A DNA stretch of 7,953 bases from Taibaiella helvus_B. Lineage in GTDB: Bacteria > Bacteroidota > Bacteroidia > Chitinophagales > Chitinophagaceae. Positions 1-5,979 of the stretch are shown in pieces (the first letter of the stretch is position 1; every line of letters begins with the position of its first letter). The translations under genes and the position numbers were made by a program. The stretch spans positions 1 to 7,953 of the forward strand of contig JBEBVI010000179.1 of the NCBI GenBank assembly GCA_040392805.1. The letters run 5' to 3'. The notes under the pieces were generated by a model. It made no database searches and was not told the origin of the DNA. It worked only from the letters and a program-made list of their open reading frames with translations.

Positions 1-184
1 TACAGGCATTGCCTATTACCAGCATTCCCCATGCCGTAGTGATCCATCTAGGCCAGGGATATACCCAACCGGTCTTGCCAGCATAACATATATACCACAA
101 AACAGCGTTTGCTATTGCAAAACCCAATAAATGTAAAAACCAACCGCGAACCTGTTTGCCGGATGCAGGAATCTTCTTAGGCAT
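1..184 (-). CDS. 2TM-domain-like small membrane protein, N-terminal part
   Basis: This is a partial gene: the first 61 codons are visible, starting at the ATG at 184-182, and the rest runs off the left edge. The N-terminus is short and basic (MPKKIPASGKQVRGW). A hydrophobic stretch at about residues 15-33 (FLHLLGFAIANAVLWYICY) follows, then a Trp/Pro-rich turn (GWVYPWPRWITTAWG) leading into a second hydrophobic segment. The order F-x-H, aliphatic helix with N, W-x-YPWP, then WG at the next helix is what I know from the Bacteroidota 2TM domain family, which also occurs fused to histidine kinases or as small standalone proteins. No function is established for the standalone forms. A -7-like octamer lies 29 bases upstream of the start. 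The family call rests on pattern only; the existence of the gene is more secure than its name. Confidence 0.65.
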   Translation of the reverse strand, partial: MPKKIPASGKQVRGWFLHLLGFAIANAVLWYICYAGKTGWVYPWPRWITTAWGMLVIGNAC

Positions 185-212
185 AGAAAGACAATTTTTT
201 TATCGAACGCTG

Positions 213-220
213 CAAAGATA
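213..220 (-). promoter_or_regulatory. Bacteroidota -7 promoter element for the 2TM-like gene
   Basis: On the minus strand this reads TATCTTTG, an exact match to the sigma-ABfr -7 consensus TAnnTTTG. It lies about 28 bases upstream of the ATG at 184. I see no clear TTG (-33) element 19-21 bases further upstream, so the assignment rests on the octamer and its position. Confidence 0.5.
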
Positions 221-281
221 ATGAGTAAGTTCATTTTTTTAAAATGATTTTTTTCCGCGACAGTGATGGTAGTTGTGCAGC

Positions 282-1370
282 TCAATTCAACATATCCTCG
301 CGTTCCTGTGCAATATAACCGGACAGATATTGTTTAAACGTATCTTCCTCTTTGATAAAAGATATCTTAATAGGTAATACGGCAACAGGAATATTCCACC
401 CAGCAAGCTCTGTATAATGCAGCATTAAACGGGTAGCATCTTTTTCGGTAGTCAATATTATTTTATGCTCTGCATCCCAGTTAAGATAAGTTTGTTTTAT
501 CTCTTCTATATTGGCCAGGGTAAAATAATGATGATCCGGATAGCGCAGCAGGTGTACATTTGCAGCCTGTTTTCTCAGGTGTTGCAGCACCGGCTCCGGC
601 TGGGCTATACCGCTTACAAAAACAATATTCACCGGCCCGGCAGGCATGGTCAGGGGTTCATTGATAAAGAAATTGACAAGACCTTTATAGGTAATGCCCG
701 TGAAGAAAACCTTCTGATGGGGTAGCGGCCGGATTTGCTCTGTTACCACTTTCATTTCTGATGCTGTAATTTCACGAGGGCATTTTGAAACAATAATAAT
801 ATGCGCTCTCTTATACGCCTTACGTTGCTCTCTCAGCCTGCCAAATGGTAATATGTAATCTTTATAAAACGGACGTGCATAGTCGGTGACCAGTATATTC
901 ACGCCCGGCTTGACAGAACGATGCTGAAAGGCGTCATCCAAGAGGATAACATCAATATCGGGGTGTTCCCTTAATAGTTGCGGTATGCCGGTCATCCTGT
1001 CCTCACATACGCTTACAACAATTTCAGGGTATTTACTGAAGTACTGCATCGGCTCATCACCCATCTGCCTGGCATCACTATCGGAGCCGGCAATAAAAAA
1101 ACCGGTTGTTTTTCTTTTATAACCGCGGCTCATGGTGCCCACTCTGAACTCGTATTGGAGCAACTCTATCAGGTATTCAATATGGGGCGTTTTACCGGTG
1201 CCGCCGGTTGATAAATTGCCCACAGAGATCACCGGCACACTGAATTGTATAGATGATAATACACCTGCATCATACAACTTATTGCGCAACCATACTATTG
1301 CACCATACAGCAAGGCCAGCGGGTAGAGCAATGGTTTAAGCAAATGCATGAGTATCAGTAGCGGATTCAT
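282..1370 (-). CDS. lpxK: Tetraacyldisaccharide 4'-kinase (LpxK)
   Basis: LpxK phosphorylates the 4'-position of the tetraacyl disaccharide 1-phosphate lipid A precursor at the cytoplasmic face of the inner membrane, making lipid IVA in the Raetz pathway. The 362-residue length suits the family. A hydrophobic N-terminal helix (residues 3-28) would anchor it in the membrane. The P-loop GNLSTGGTGKT is at 51-61, MSRGY at 80-84 and GDEP at 104-107. The acidic DDAFQHR is at 145-151, LPFGRLRE at 174-181, PDHHYF at 278-283 and TTEKDATRL at 307-315. Together these give the full LpxK signature in order; the aspartates and the histidine of PDHHYF correspond to the catalytic region studied in Aquifex LpxK. 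The gene stands alone, with no other lpx genes nearby and 97 bases to the downstream small membrane gene. A possible promoter lies about 40 bases upstream. Nothing suggests loss of function. Confidence 0.96.
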   Translation of the reverse strand: MNPLLILMHLLKPLLYPLALLYGAIVWLRNKLYDAGVLSSIQFSVPVISVGNLSTGGTGKTPHIEYLIELLQYEFRVGTMSRGYKRKTTGFFIAGSDSDARQMGDEPMQYFSKYPEIVVSVCEDRMTGIPQLLREHPDIDVILLDDAFQHRSVKPGVNILVTDYARPFYKDYILPFGRLREQRKAYKRAHIIIVSKCPREITASEMKVVTEQIRPLPHQKVFFTGITYKGLVNFFINEPLTMPAGPVNIVFVSGIAQPEPVLQHLRKQAANVHLLRYPDHHYFTLANIEEIKQTYLNWDAEHKIILTTEKDATRLMLHYTELAGWNIPVAVLPIKISFIKEEDTFKQYLSGYIAQEREDMLN

Positions 1371-1408
1371 TAATATATTAATATCAGGTATAAAAACAGA
1401 TAAAAATG

Positions 1409-1416
1409 CGAAGGTA
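1409..1416 (-). promoter_or_regulatory. Possible -7 promoter element for lpxK
   Basis: The minus strand reads TACCTTCG followed by C, one base off the Bacteroidota -7 consensus TAnnTTTG. It sits 38 bases upstream of the lpxK ATG. The sequence further upstream is AT-rich with no distinct TTG. This is a weak candidate offered because nothing better is visible in the leader. Confidence 0.35.
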
Positions 1417-1625
1417 GAATATTGTTAAATTAAAATGCTAAAATCAAAATTTCCAAAGAGCAAAGCACACTGAAAAGCATAAAAATACAATCAACAATAT
1501 ATTAAATAAAAACTACTGTTATTTTGTGAAACCAGGAGCAACTTTGTTCACTTATTTACTTGTCCGTACCGGAATAACCAGATGTTAATACCGGAGTCTT
1601 AACATTTTTTGCCTGTCGAAGAAAT

Positions 1626-1633
1626 TACATTTG
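1626..1633 (+). promoter_or_regulatory. Bacteroidota -7 promoter element for the SDR-like gene
   Basis: TACATTTG matches TAnnTTTG exactly and lies 24 bases upstream of the ATG at 1658. A TTG at 1609-1611 is only 14 bases upstream, shorter than the usual 19-21, so the -33 part is not convincing. The A/G-rich AAAAGGA at 1643-1649 is a plausible weak ribosome binding site 8 bases before the start. Confidence 0.5.
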
Positions 1634-1657
1634 AAATTATTAAAAAGGATGATATAA

Positions 1658-2311
1658 ATGGTAGCGATAGTTGCAGGCAGTTCGGGCATGGTAGGTACGG
1701 CATTACTGCATGAGCTGTGTGCATATACCAAATACACAGAAATACGGTTGCTGGTACGCCGTTCTTCAGGTTTTATTCATGCTAAGGTTAATGAACAGGT
1801 CGTAGATCTGAATGACCTTCAGAATGCTGCCGGGTACATAAAAGGAGATGTCCTGTTCTGCTGCCTTGGCAGTACCCGGAAAAAGACACCACGAAAGGAA
1901 GATTATTACAGAATAGACCACGATTATCCTCTGAATCTGGCACATACCGGCTTGCAAAACGGGATAAGCCAATTTCACCTGGTGTCCTCATTAGGAGCTA
2001 ATCCTCATTCAAAAAATTTTTATTTACGCATGAAAGGAGAAACAGAAGCCGACATTTCCAGGCTACCCTTTTCTTCTGTTCACATATACAGACCCTCCAT
2101 ATTAACCGGTAACCGACAGGAAAACCGACTGGCAGAGTCGATAAGCATTGGCTTAATGAAATGCATTAACCCCTTACTTACGGGCAAATGGAAAAAATTC
2201 CGCAGCATAAGCGCAGAGCAGGTTGCAAAAGCAATGACTACACAATCACTTAAAGCGACTCCGGGTGTGCATATTTATGAATCGGATGAAATACAAACTA
2301 TTCAATTATGA
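1658..2311 (+). CDS. Atypical SDR / HTATIP2-like NAD(P)-binding oxidoreductase
   Basis: This 217-residue protein has one Rossmann domain. The glycine-rich dinucleotide loop GSSGMVG is at residues 8-13, directly after the first beta strand (VAIVA). A basic LLVRR at 31-35 after the second strand suggests NADP preference. CCLGSTRKK (68-76) matches the C-LGTT-K motif of the HTATIP2/TIP30-like group. VSSLGAN (109-115) supplies the catalytic serine region, and Y122-x3-K126 (YLRMK) is the SDR catalytic pair. YRPSILTG (144-151) matches the post-catalytic loop of extended or atypical SDRs. Length and motif order agree with bacterial oxidoreductases of this group. The substrate is unknown in bacteria, and the neighbours give no hint because the gene is flanked by divergent lpxK and convergent ftcD. 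It appears to be a monocistronic cytoplasmic enzyme. The stop codon overlaps the first word of the intergenic repeat cluster. Confidence 0.85.
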   Translation: MVAIVAGSSGMVGTALLHELCAYTKYTEIRLLVRRSSGFIHAKVNEQVVDLNDLQNAAGYIKGDVLFCCLGSTRKKTPRKEDYYRIDHDYPLNLAHTGLQNGISQFHLVSSLGANPHSKNFYLRMKGETEADISRLPFSSVHIYRPSILTGNRQENRLAESISIGLMKCINPLLTGKWKKFRSISAEQVAKAMTTQSLKATPGVHIYESDEIQTIQL

Positions 2312-2448
2312 ATTTTTAAATTACGAATAAGCTCTGCGTCGTTGCGACTTCTTTGCTCCCGTTGTATGAAACTACTTCAACTACAACTTTTCAATTTCAC
2401 ACGCTCCACATACCATTGCGCCCGTTGCGTGAAACTTCTCAATTACGA
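2304..2448. repeat. Degenerate short intergenic repeat cluster
   Basis: Several imperfect repeats fill this convergent gap. The word AATTACGA occurs at 2319-2326 and 2441-2448, with a variant AATTATGAAT at 2304-2313 that contains the SDR stop codon. A 32-33 base unit, core CCCGTTG-(C/T)-(G/A)-TGAAAC, occurs at 2352-2384 and 2415-2446. AACTTTTCAATT (2385-2396) resembles AACTTCTCAATT (2433-2444). The start of the block (CTCTGCGTCGTTGCGAC, 2332-2348) has the same TGCG-rich flavour. The copies have drifted and there is no open frame of substance. It resembles decayed copies of a short dispersed intergenic repeat; that it is dispersed in the genome is inference. No classical terminator is seen between the SDR-like gene and ftcD. 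Confidence 0.55.
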
Positions 2449-2454
2449 TCTAAA

Positions 2455-3480
2455 TTATTCATTGTTCATTAACCCCGCATTACGTAAAGCATATTCCAAT
2501 ATCTTCTCCTGTGGGTCAAATGGTTTGACATTATTGAGACGTAAATAGTCAATGCCAGCTTCTATTATTTCTTCTTTTGTAAGCGTTCTTTCGTCTTTTT
2601 GCTCCCGTAACATATAATAACCTGCTTCTATAATACAGGCTTCGGGTATCAGCCCCACCACTTCGCATCCTTTAAGCGCAACACCCAGTTCTTTAGCAAG
2701 CAGGGTACAAGTGTTCCATACGGTAAGCGGCGAGGTGACACGAAAATCAAGCAGGTTCATGGACACCTGGGCACAACCGAAATCCTGCGAATACCATCCT
2801 ATGGCTCTGAGCTCAGGTAAAAGACCGTTACTGCTGCTGCGTATTTTACGCGCAATAATACGTGCGGCTTTTACATCGCTGGTATCTAGGGAGATATTAA
2901 AGGCTACCAGTATTTTCCGGGCTCCTACTATTGTAGCGCCACTTTTGCCTATGTCTTCCCGGTTTACTTTTTTCGGACCGTAGTCGGGTGCCCAACCTTC
3001 TGTTTCTATTCTACCGTAGAGTTCCTCGTATTCTCCCCGGCGGATATCGGGCAGGCTACGCCTGTAATCTGCTGAGGCACTGTATTCGTACAGGTAAACG
3101 GGAATATGCAGGGTGTTGCCTATTTTTTCCGCCAGCAACTTCGACCAGGCTACCGTTTGCTCCATACTAATATGGGCTAAGGGAATTAAGGGACATACAT
3201 CCGTAGCGCCTACCCTGGGATGTGTACCGCTTTGGCTTCTCATGTCAATACGACAGGCAGCCACCTGTATGGCTTCAAATGCAGCATCCACAACCGCCCT
3301 GGGACTACCGGCAAATGTGAATACTGTACGGTTGGCCGCTTCGCTACGGTCTATATGCAGCAGCTTCTGCCCTTCTACCCGTTCTATAGCCTCTTTTATG
3401 GCTGTAATGGTCTGTATATCTCTTCCTTCACTAAAGTTGGGAACACATTCGATCAATGCAGATCCTGCTGTCTGGTTCAT
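2455..3480 (-). CDS. ftcD: Glutamate formimidoyltransferase (FtcD-type, transferase only)
   Basis: The enzyme transfers the formimino group of N-formimino-L-glutamate to tetrahydrofolate, a late step of one histidine degradation route, in the cytosol. The protein has 341 residues, the size of the transferase part alone; the cyclodeaminase domain found in mammalian FTCD is absent. Family signatures are ECVPNFSEGRD (11-21), SGTHPRVGATDVCPLIP (84-100) with the catalytic histidine at 87, and RRGEYEELYGRI (147-158). GATIVGARKILVAFNISLDT (181-200), QVSMNL (238-243) and GLIPE (276-280) follow. Both N- and C-terminal transferase subdomains are therefore complete. The ATG at 3480 puts the first motif at residue 11, as usual. 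No hut genes (hutH, hutU, hutI) or fchA/cyclodeaminase gene lie in the window, so the rest of the pathway must be elsewhere. It is divergent from the helicase. Confidence 0.95.
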   Translation of the reverse strand: MNQTAGSALIECVPNFSEGRDIQTITAIKEAIERVEGQKLLHIDRSEAANRTVFTFAGSPRAVVDAAFEAIQVAACRIDMRSQSGTHPRVGATDVCPLIPLAHISMEQTVAWSKLLAEKIGNTLHIPVYLYEYSASADYRRSLPDIRRGEYEELYGRIETEGWAPDYGPKKVNREDIGKSGATIVGARKILVAFNISLDTSDVKAARIIARKIRSSSNGLLPELRAIGWYSQDFGCAQVSMNLLDFRVTSPLTVWNTCTLLAKELGVALKGCEVVGLIPEACIIEAGYYMLREQKDERTLTKEEIIEAGIDYLRLNNVKPFDPQEKILEYALRNAGLMNNE

Positions 3481-3496
3481 CGGTTGTAAAATGCGT

Positions 3497-3504
3497 TAAA
3501 TTTA
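3497..3504 (-). promoter_or_regulatory. Possible -7 element for ftcD
   Basis: On the minus strand this self-complementary octamer reads TAAATTTA, one base from TAnnTTTG, 16 bases upstream of the ftcD ATG. No TTG is evident at the right distance. It is AT-rich and may be chance. Confidence 0.25.
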
Positions 3505-3546
3505 GGGCATTTTACGGTGTTATCCTCATTTTCGGTAATATAACCT

Positions 3547-3554
3547 TACCTTTG
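3547..3554 (+). promoter_or_regulatory. Bacteroidota -7 promoter element for the helicase
   Basis: TACCTTTG, followed by CG, is an exact match to TAnnTTTG 34 bases upstream of the ATG at 3589, predicting a leader of roughly 25-30 bases. The -33 position is occupied by a TTTTCG stretch (3529-3534), not a clean TTG. AAAGGA (3571-3576) in the leader is a plausible ribosome binding site. Confidence 0.6.
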
Positions 3555-3588
3555 CGCCTTATTTAAAATTAAAGGACATTTGAGAAGT

Positions 3589-5337
3589 ATGGAAACTTTC
3601 CAGGAAATTGGATTGAAAGATGAGCTTGTGCAGGCTGTGCAGGCTTTAGGGTTTACTACCCCCAGCCCAATTCAACAGCAGGCAATACCCTTATTGGTGA
3701 GCGAAACTACAGATATTATTGCATTAGCCCAAACCGGTACAGGGAAAACAGCCGCATTCGGCTTGCCTTTATTGCAGAAGATAGATCCTTCCGATTCCGG
3801 AGTGAGGGCATTGGTATTAAGTCCTACACGGGAGTTATGTATGCAGATCCAGGAGGAATTTGTAAAATACACCCGTTTTTTAAGAGGTATTCATACCGTA
3901 GCGGTATATGGAGGAACACCTATAGGTGCACAGATCCGCGAACTGAGGCGCAACCCGCAGGTAGTAGTAGCTACTCCCGGCCGCCTGATCGACCTGCTGG
4001 AAAAGGGAGCGATAAACCTGGAACAGGTAAAGCTACTGGTGCTGGATGAAGCAGATGAAATGCTTAATATGGGATTCCGGGATGATATTGATTTTATATT
4101 GAAGAATGCTACTTCAAGAGAAAGCACCTGGATGTTTTCGGCTACGATGAATAATGATGTACGCCGTATTTCCAAAAAATATATGACCCAGCCAAGGGAA
4201 GTAGCGGTAGCCCGGGAAAATGCAGGTAACGAAAATATTGACCATCAGTATTTCGTAACCAACGCACATCAGAGATTCGATGCCTTAAGACGCTTGCTTG
4301 ATTTTACACCGGATATATATGGTATCATTTTTACCCGTACTAAGCAGGACGCCCAAGATATATCGGAAAAACTGATGCGCGAAGGATATCACGTGAGCCC
4401 GCTACATGGAGATATGGATCAGAAGATGCGGACTAAGGTAATGGAACGTTTCAAACGACGTATGTTGCAGGCTATAGTAGCTACTGACGTAGCTGCCCGG
4501 GGAATTGATGTAAATGATATCACACACGTAATTAATTACGAGCTTCCGGAAGATCCCGAGGTATATACGCACCGGAGCGGCCGGACAGGACGGGCCGGCA
4601 AATCAGGTGTATGCCTGTCCCTGGTTACCTCACGCGAAATTGGCCGTATCAGGCAGGTAGAGCGCCTGGCTAAAACCCGCTTCCATAAAAGCGATATACC
4701 CGATGGAGCCGACATCGTACGCAAGCGGTTATTCCATTTCCTGGATAAGATTGAAGAAGCTCAACCAGACAATCATCTTGGTGAAGTGTATCAGAAAAGT
4801 ATAAACGAGCGCCTGGAGCATATAGATAAAGATGAGCTGATCAACCGGTTATTGTGGCTGCAGCTGAAAGATACCATAGCCGATTATGCCAATGCACCGG
4901 ACTTAAATGCCGGATTTAACGCACGGCAGGCAGCCGGTAGCAGTATGGCACAAAGGGATAACAGATCCGGCACTACCCGCTTATTCATCAATGTTGGGAC
5001 TAAAGATGGCTTGAGTGCAGGTACGTTGGTACGTTTTCTTTCTGAAATGACCGATATAGATCCCCGTTCCATCAGCCGGGTTACAGTTCGTGAACTCAGT
5101 AGTTTTTTTAACATTCCGGTGGAAGCAGCTCAATTTATTACAGATTCGTTAACATCCAGAAAGTATAACGGGCGTAAAATAAGAATAGAAGAAGCAGACA
5201 GAAGGCCCGCCTATAAAGAGGCTGCAAGCCATGGCGGCTTCCGCGACAGCTATAAAAAGGGGAATTATGAGAAGCGGGAATTTGCTTCCGATGTTCCTAA
5301 ATTTGTTCGCGCGAGAAAACCCCAGAATAAATATTAA
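3589..5337 (+). CDS. DEAD-box ATP-dependent RNA helicase with DbpA-type RNA-binding domain
   Basis: This is an ATP-dependent RNA-unwinding protein of the DeaD/CsdA-DbpA class, 582 residues. All core motifs are intact, numbered from the ATG at 3589. The Q motif (TPSPIQ) ends at 29, the Walker A AQTGTGKT is at 47-54 and PTREL at 79-83. GG is at 108-109, TPGR at 129-132, DEAD at 153-156 and SAT at 184-186. FTRTK, ATDVAARGID (298-307) and HRSGRTGR (328-335) complete RecA domain 2. A helical linker follows, then a DbpA RNA-binding fold at about 463-534 (RLFINVG through GRKIRIEE) and a basic, Gly/Tyr-containing tail rich in Arg and Lys. In E. coli homologues this architecture assists ribosome assembly and cold adaptation; the role here is inferred. 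The frame is also open to a TTG at 3580, but AAAGGA (3571-3576) is too close to that codon, so the ATG is preferred. Confidence 0.95.
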   Translation: METFQEIGLKDELVQAVQALGFTTPSPIQQQAIPLLVSETTDIIALAQTGTGKTAAFGLPLLQKIDPSDSGVRALVLSPTRELCMQIQEEFVKYTRFLRGIHTVAVYGGTPIGAQIRELRRNPQVVVATPGRLIDLLEKGAINLEQVKLLVLDEADEMLNMGFRDDIDFILKNATSRESTWMFSATMNNDVRRISKKYMTQPREVAVARENAGNENIDHQYFVTNAHQRFDALRRLLDFTPDIYGIIFTRTKQDAQDISEKLMREGYHVSPLHGDMDQKMRTKVMERFKRRMLQAIVATDVAARGIDVNDITHVINYELPEDPEVYTHRSGRTGRAGKSGVCLSLVTSREIGRIRQVERLAKTRFHKSDIPDGADIVRKRLFHFLDKIEEAQPDNHLGEVYQKSINERLEHIDKDELINRLLWLQLKDTIADYANAPDLNAGFNARQAAGSSMAQRDNRSGTTRLFINVGTKDGLSAGTLVRFLSEMTDIDPRSISRVTVRELSSFFNIPVEAAQFITDSLTSRKYNGRKIRIEEADRRPAYKEAASHGGFRDSYKKGNYEKREFASDVPKFVRARKPQNKY

Positions 5338-5346
5338 CATTTTTTG

Positions 5347-5378
5347 TTGCGGTTTTTTAACGGGAAAATATATTTTTG
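5347..5378 (+). promoter_or_regulatory. Promoter for the rlpA-like gene
   Basis: TTG at 5347-5349 is separated by 21 bases from TATTTTTG at 5371-5378, fitting the Bacteroidota -33/-7 layout (TTG, 19-21 bases, TAnnTTTG). It starts 10 bases after the helicase stop codon and ends 26 bases before the rlpA ATG. This suggests rlpA can be transcribed independently even though it follows the helicase on the same strand. Confidence 0.6.
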
Positions 5379-5404
5379 CCCCCGTACCAAAAGGTGATAG
5401 TATC

Positions 5405-5869
5405 ATGGGATTTGATTTTGTAATTTGGTCGTGGCTTACTTTTACGTTGCCAATTCAACAGCAAAATTTTCTGCAGCCTCCTGCAGTTCAGAAGGTGGAA
5501 CAAAAAGTAAGCAACCAGAAGACCGGTATTGCAAGCTTTTATCACAATAAGTTTGAAGGCAGAAAAACAGCAACCGGGGAGATCTTTGATAACGATAAGT
5601 ACACTGCAGCAAGTAATCACTTTAAGCTGGGCACTTATGTCAAAGTAACTAATCAGTCGAACGGCAAAGCGGTTTACGTAAAGGTGAATGACCGTATGGG
5701 TCATCCGGGACGTATGATAGATCTGGCTGAAATAGCAGCACAGGATCTTAAATTTATACGCCGGGGTACAACAAAAGTAAAGATTGAAACAGTTTCCAGT
5801 GCAGAGGGTAAACGCCAGATACTGGCTCAGAAAGGAGGTAGTATTTCAGCAGAAAAAAATCAGCTTTAA
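5405..5869 (+). CDS. rlpA: RlpA-like double-psi beta-barrel protein
   Basis: RlpA family proteins bind peptidoglycan, and some are lytic transglycosylases acting on denuded glycan strands at the septum. This 154-residue version has one double-psi beta-barrel domain at about residues 40-130. The visible signatures are GIASFYHNKFEGRKTATGE (41-59), TAASNHFKLGTYVKVTN (67-83), VYVKVNDRM (90-98), RMIDLAEIAA (103-112) and a terminal KVKIETV strand. E59 and D96 match catalytic acidic residues of Pseudomonas RlpA, but the AAH histidine position reads Ser (AASNH, S70). No SPOR domain follows. The N-terminus has a hydrophobic stretch (VIWSWLTFTLPI) without basic residues, so the secretion signal is atypical. 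AAGGTGA at 5391-5397, 7 bases before the ATG, and the upstream promoter fix this start. The same frame stays open back into the helicase gene, but that part would precede the promoter. Confidence 0.85.
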   Translation: MGFDFVIWSWLTFTLPIQQQNFLQPPAVQKVEQKVSNQKTGIASFYHNKFEGRKTATGEIFDNDKYTAASNHFKLGTYVKVTNQSNGKAVYVKVNDRMGHPGRMIDLAEIAAQDLKFIRRGTTKVKIETVSSAEGKRQILAQKGGSISAEKNQL

Positions 5870-5891
5870 TCAGAGTAAATTTGTATAGTAT

Positions 5892-5926
5892 AAAAAGGGA
5901 CTGTCTACATTGGACTGTCCCTTTTT
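5892..5926. terminator. Bidirectional rho-independent terminator
   Basis: AAAAAGGGAC (5892-5901) pairs perfectly with GTCCCTTTTT (5917-5926). Inside it a T-T mismatch is followed by three further pairs (GTC with GAC). The A-run/T-run flanks make it work in either direction. It lies 22 bases after the rlpA stop and about 53 bases beyond the stop of the convergent M1 peptidase gene, so it probably ends both transcripts. Confidence 0.88.
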
Positions 5927-5979
5927 CGTGTTAGGTTTTTTCTTTTATATTATCAGAGGGAAATATCTATCAGGTTATC

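Larger units (their letters stand above)
1371..1657. other. AT-rich divergent intergenic region
   Basis: This 287-base gap separates divergent lpxK and the SDR-like gene. It is strongly AT-rich on the lpxK side, including a 14-base palindrome ATTAATATATTAAT (1369-1382) that overlaps the lpxK start. It holds one candidate -7 octamer for each direction. I see no open frame with a plausible start and composition, no hairpin with a T-run, and no RNA gene. Confidence 0.6.

Noticed and set aside
231..254. Inverted repeat TCATTTT/AAAATGA followed by a T-run on the plus strand
   Set aside because: It is a pure AT stem with a 3-base loop in an AT-rich gap. The T-run is on the plus strand, where no gene ends, so it is not a terminator for the minus-strand lpxK.
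1369..1382. 14-base palindrome ATTAATATATTAAT over the lpxK start
   Set aside because: An all-AT palindrome in an AT-rich leader is likely by chance, and no second copy or known operator supports it.
2342..2548. Plus-strand open frame of 68 codons
   Set aside because: It spans the intergenic repeats and then runs antisense to the ftcD 3' end; no domain or ribosome binding site.
3113..3499. Plus-strand open frame of 128 codons opposite ftcD
   Set aside because: It is antisense to a clearly conserved enzyme; its translation has no recognisable motifs and mirrors ftcD codon structure.
5357..5704. Minus-strand open frame of 115 codons opposite rlpA
   Set aside because: It overlaps the rlpA promoter and barrel domain in antisense, and has low-complexity hydrophobic content without family features.
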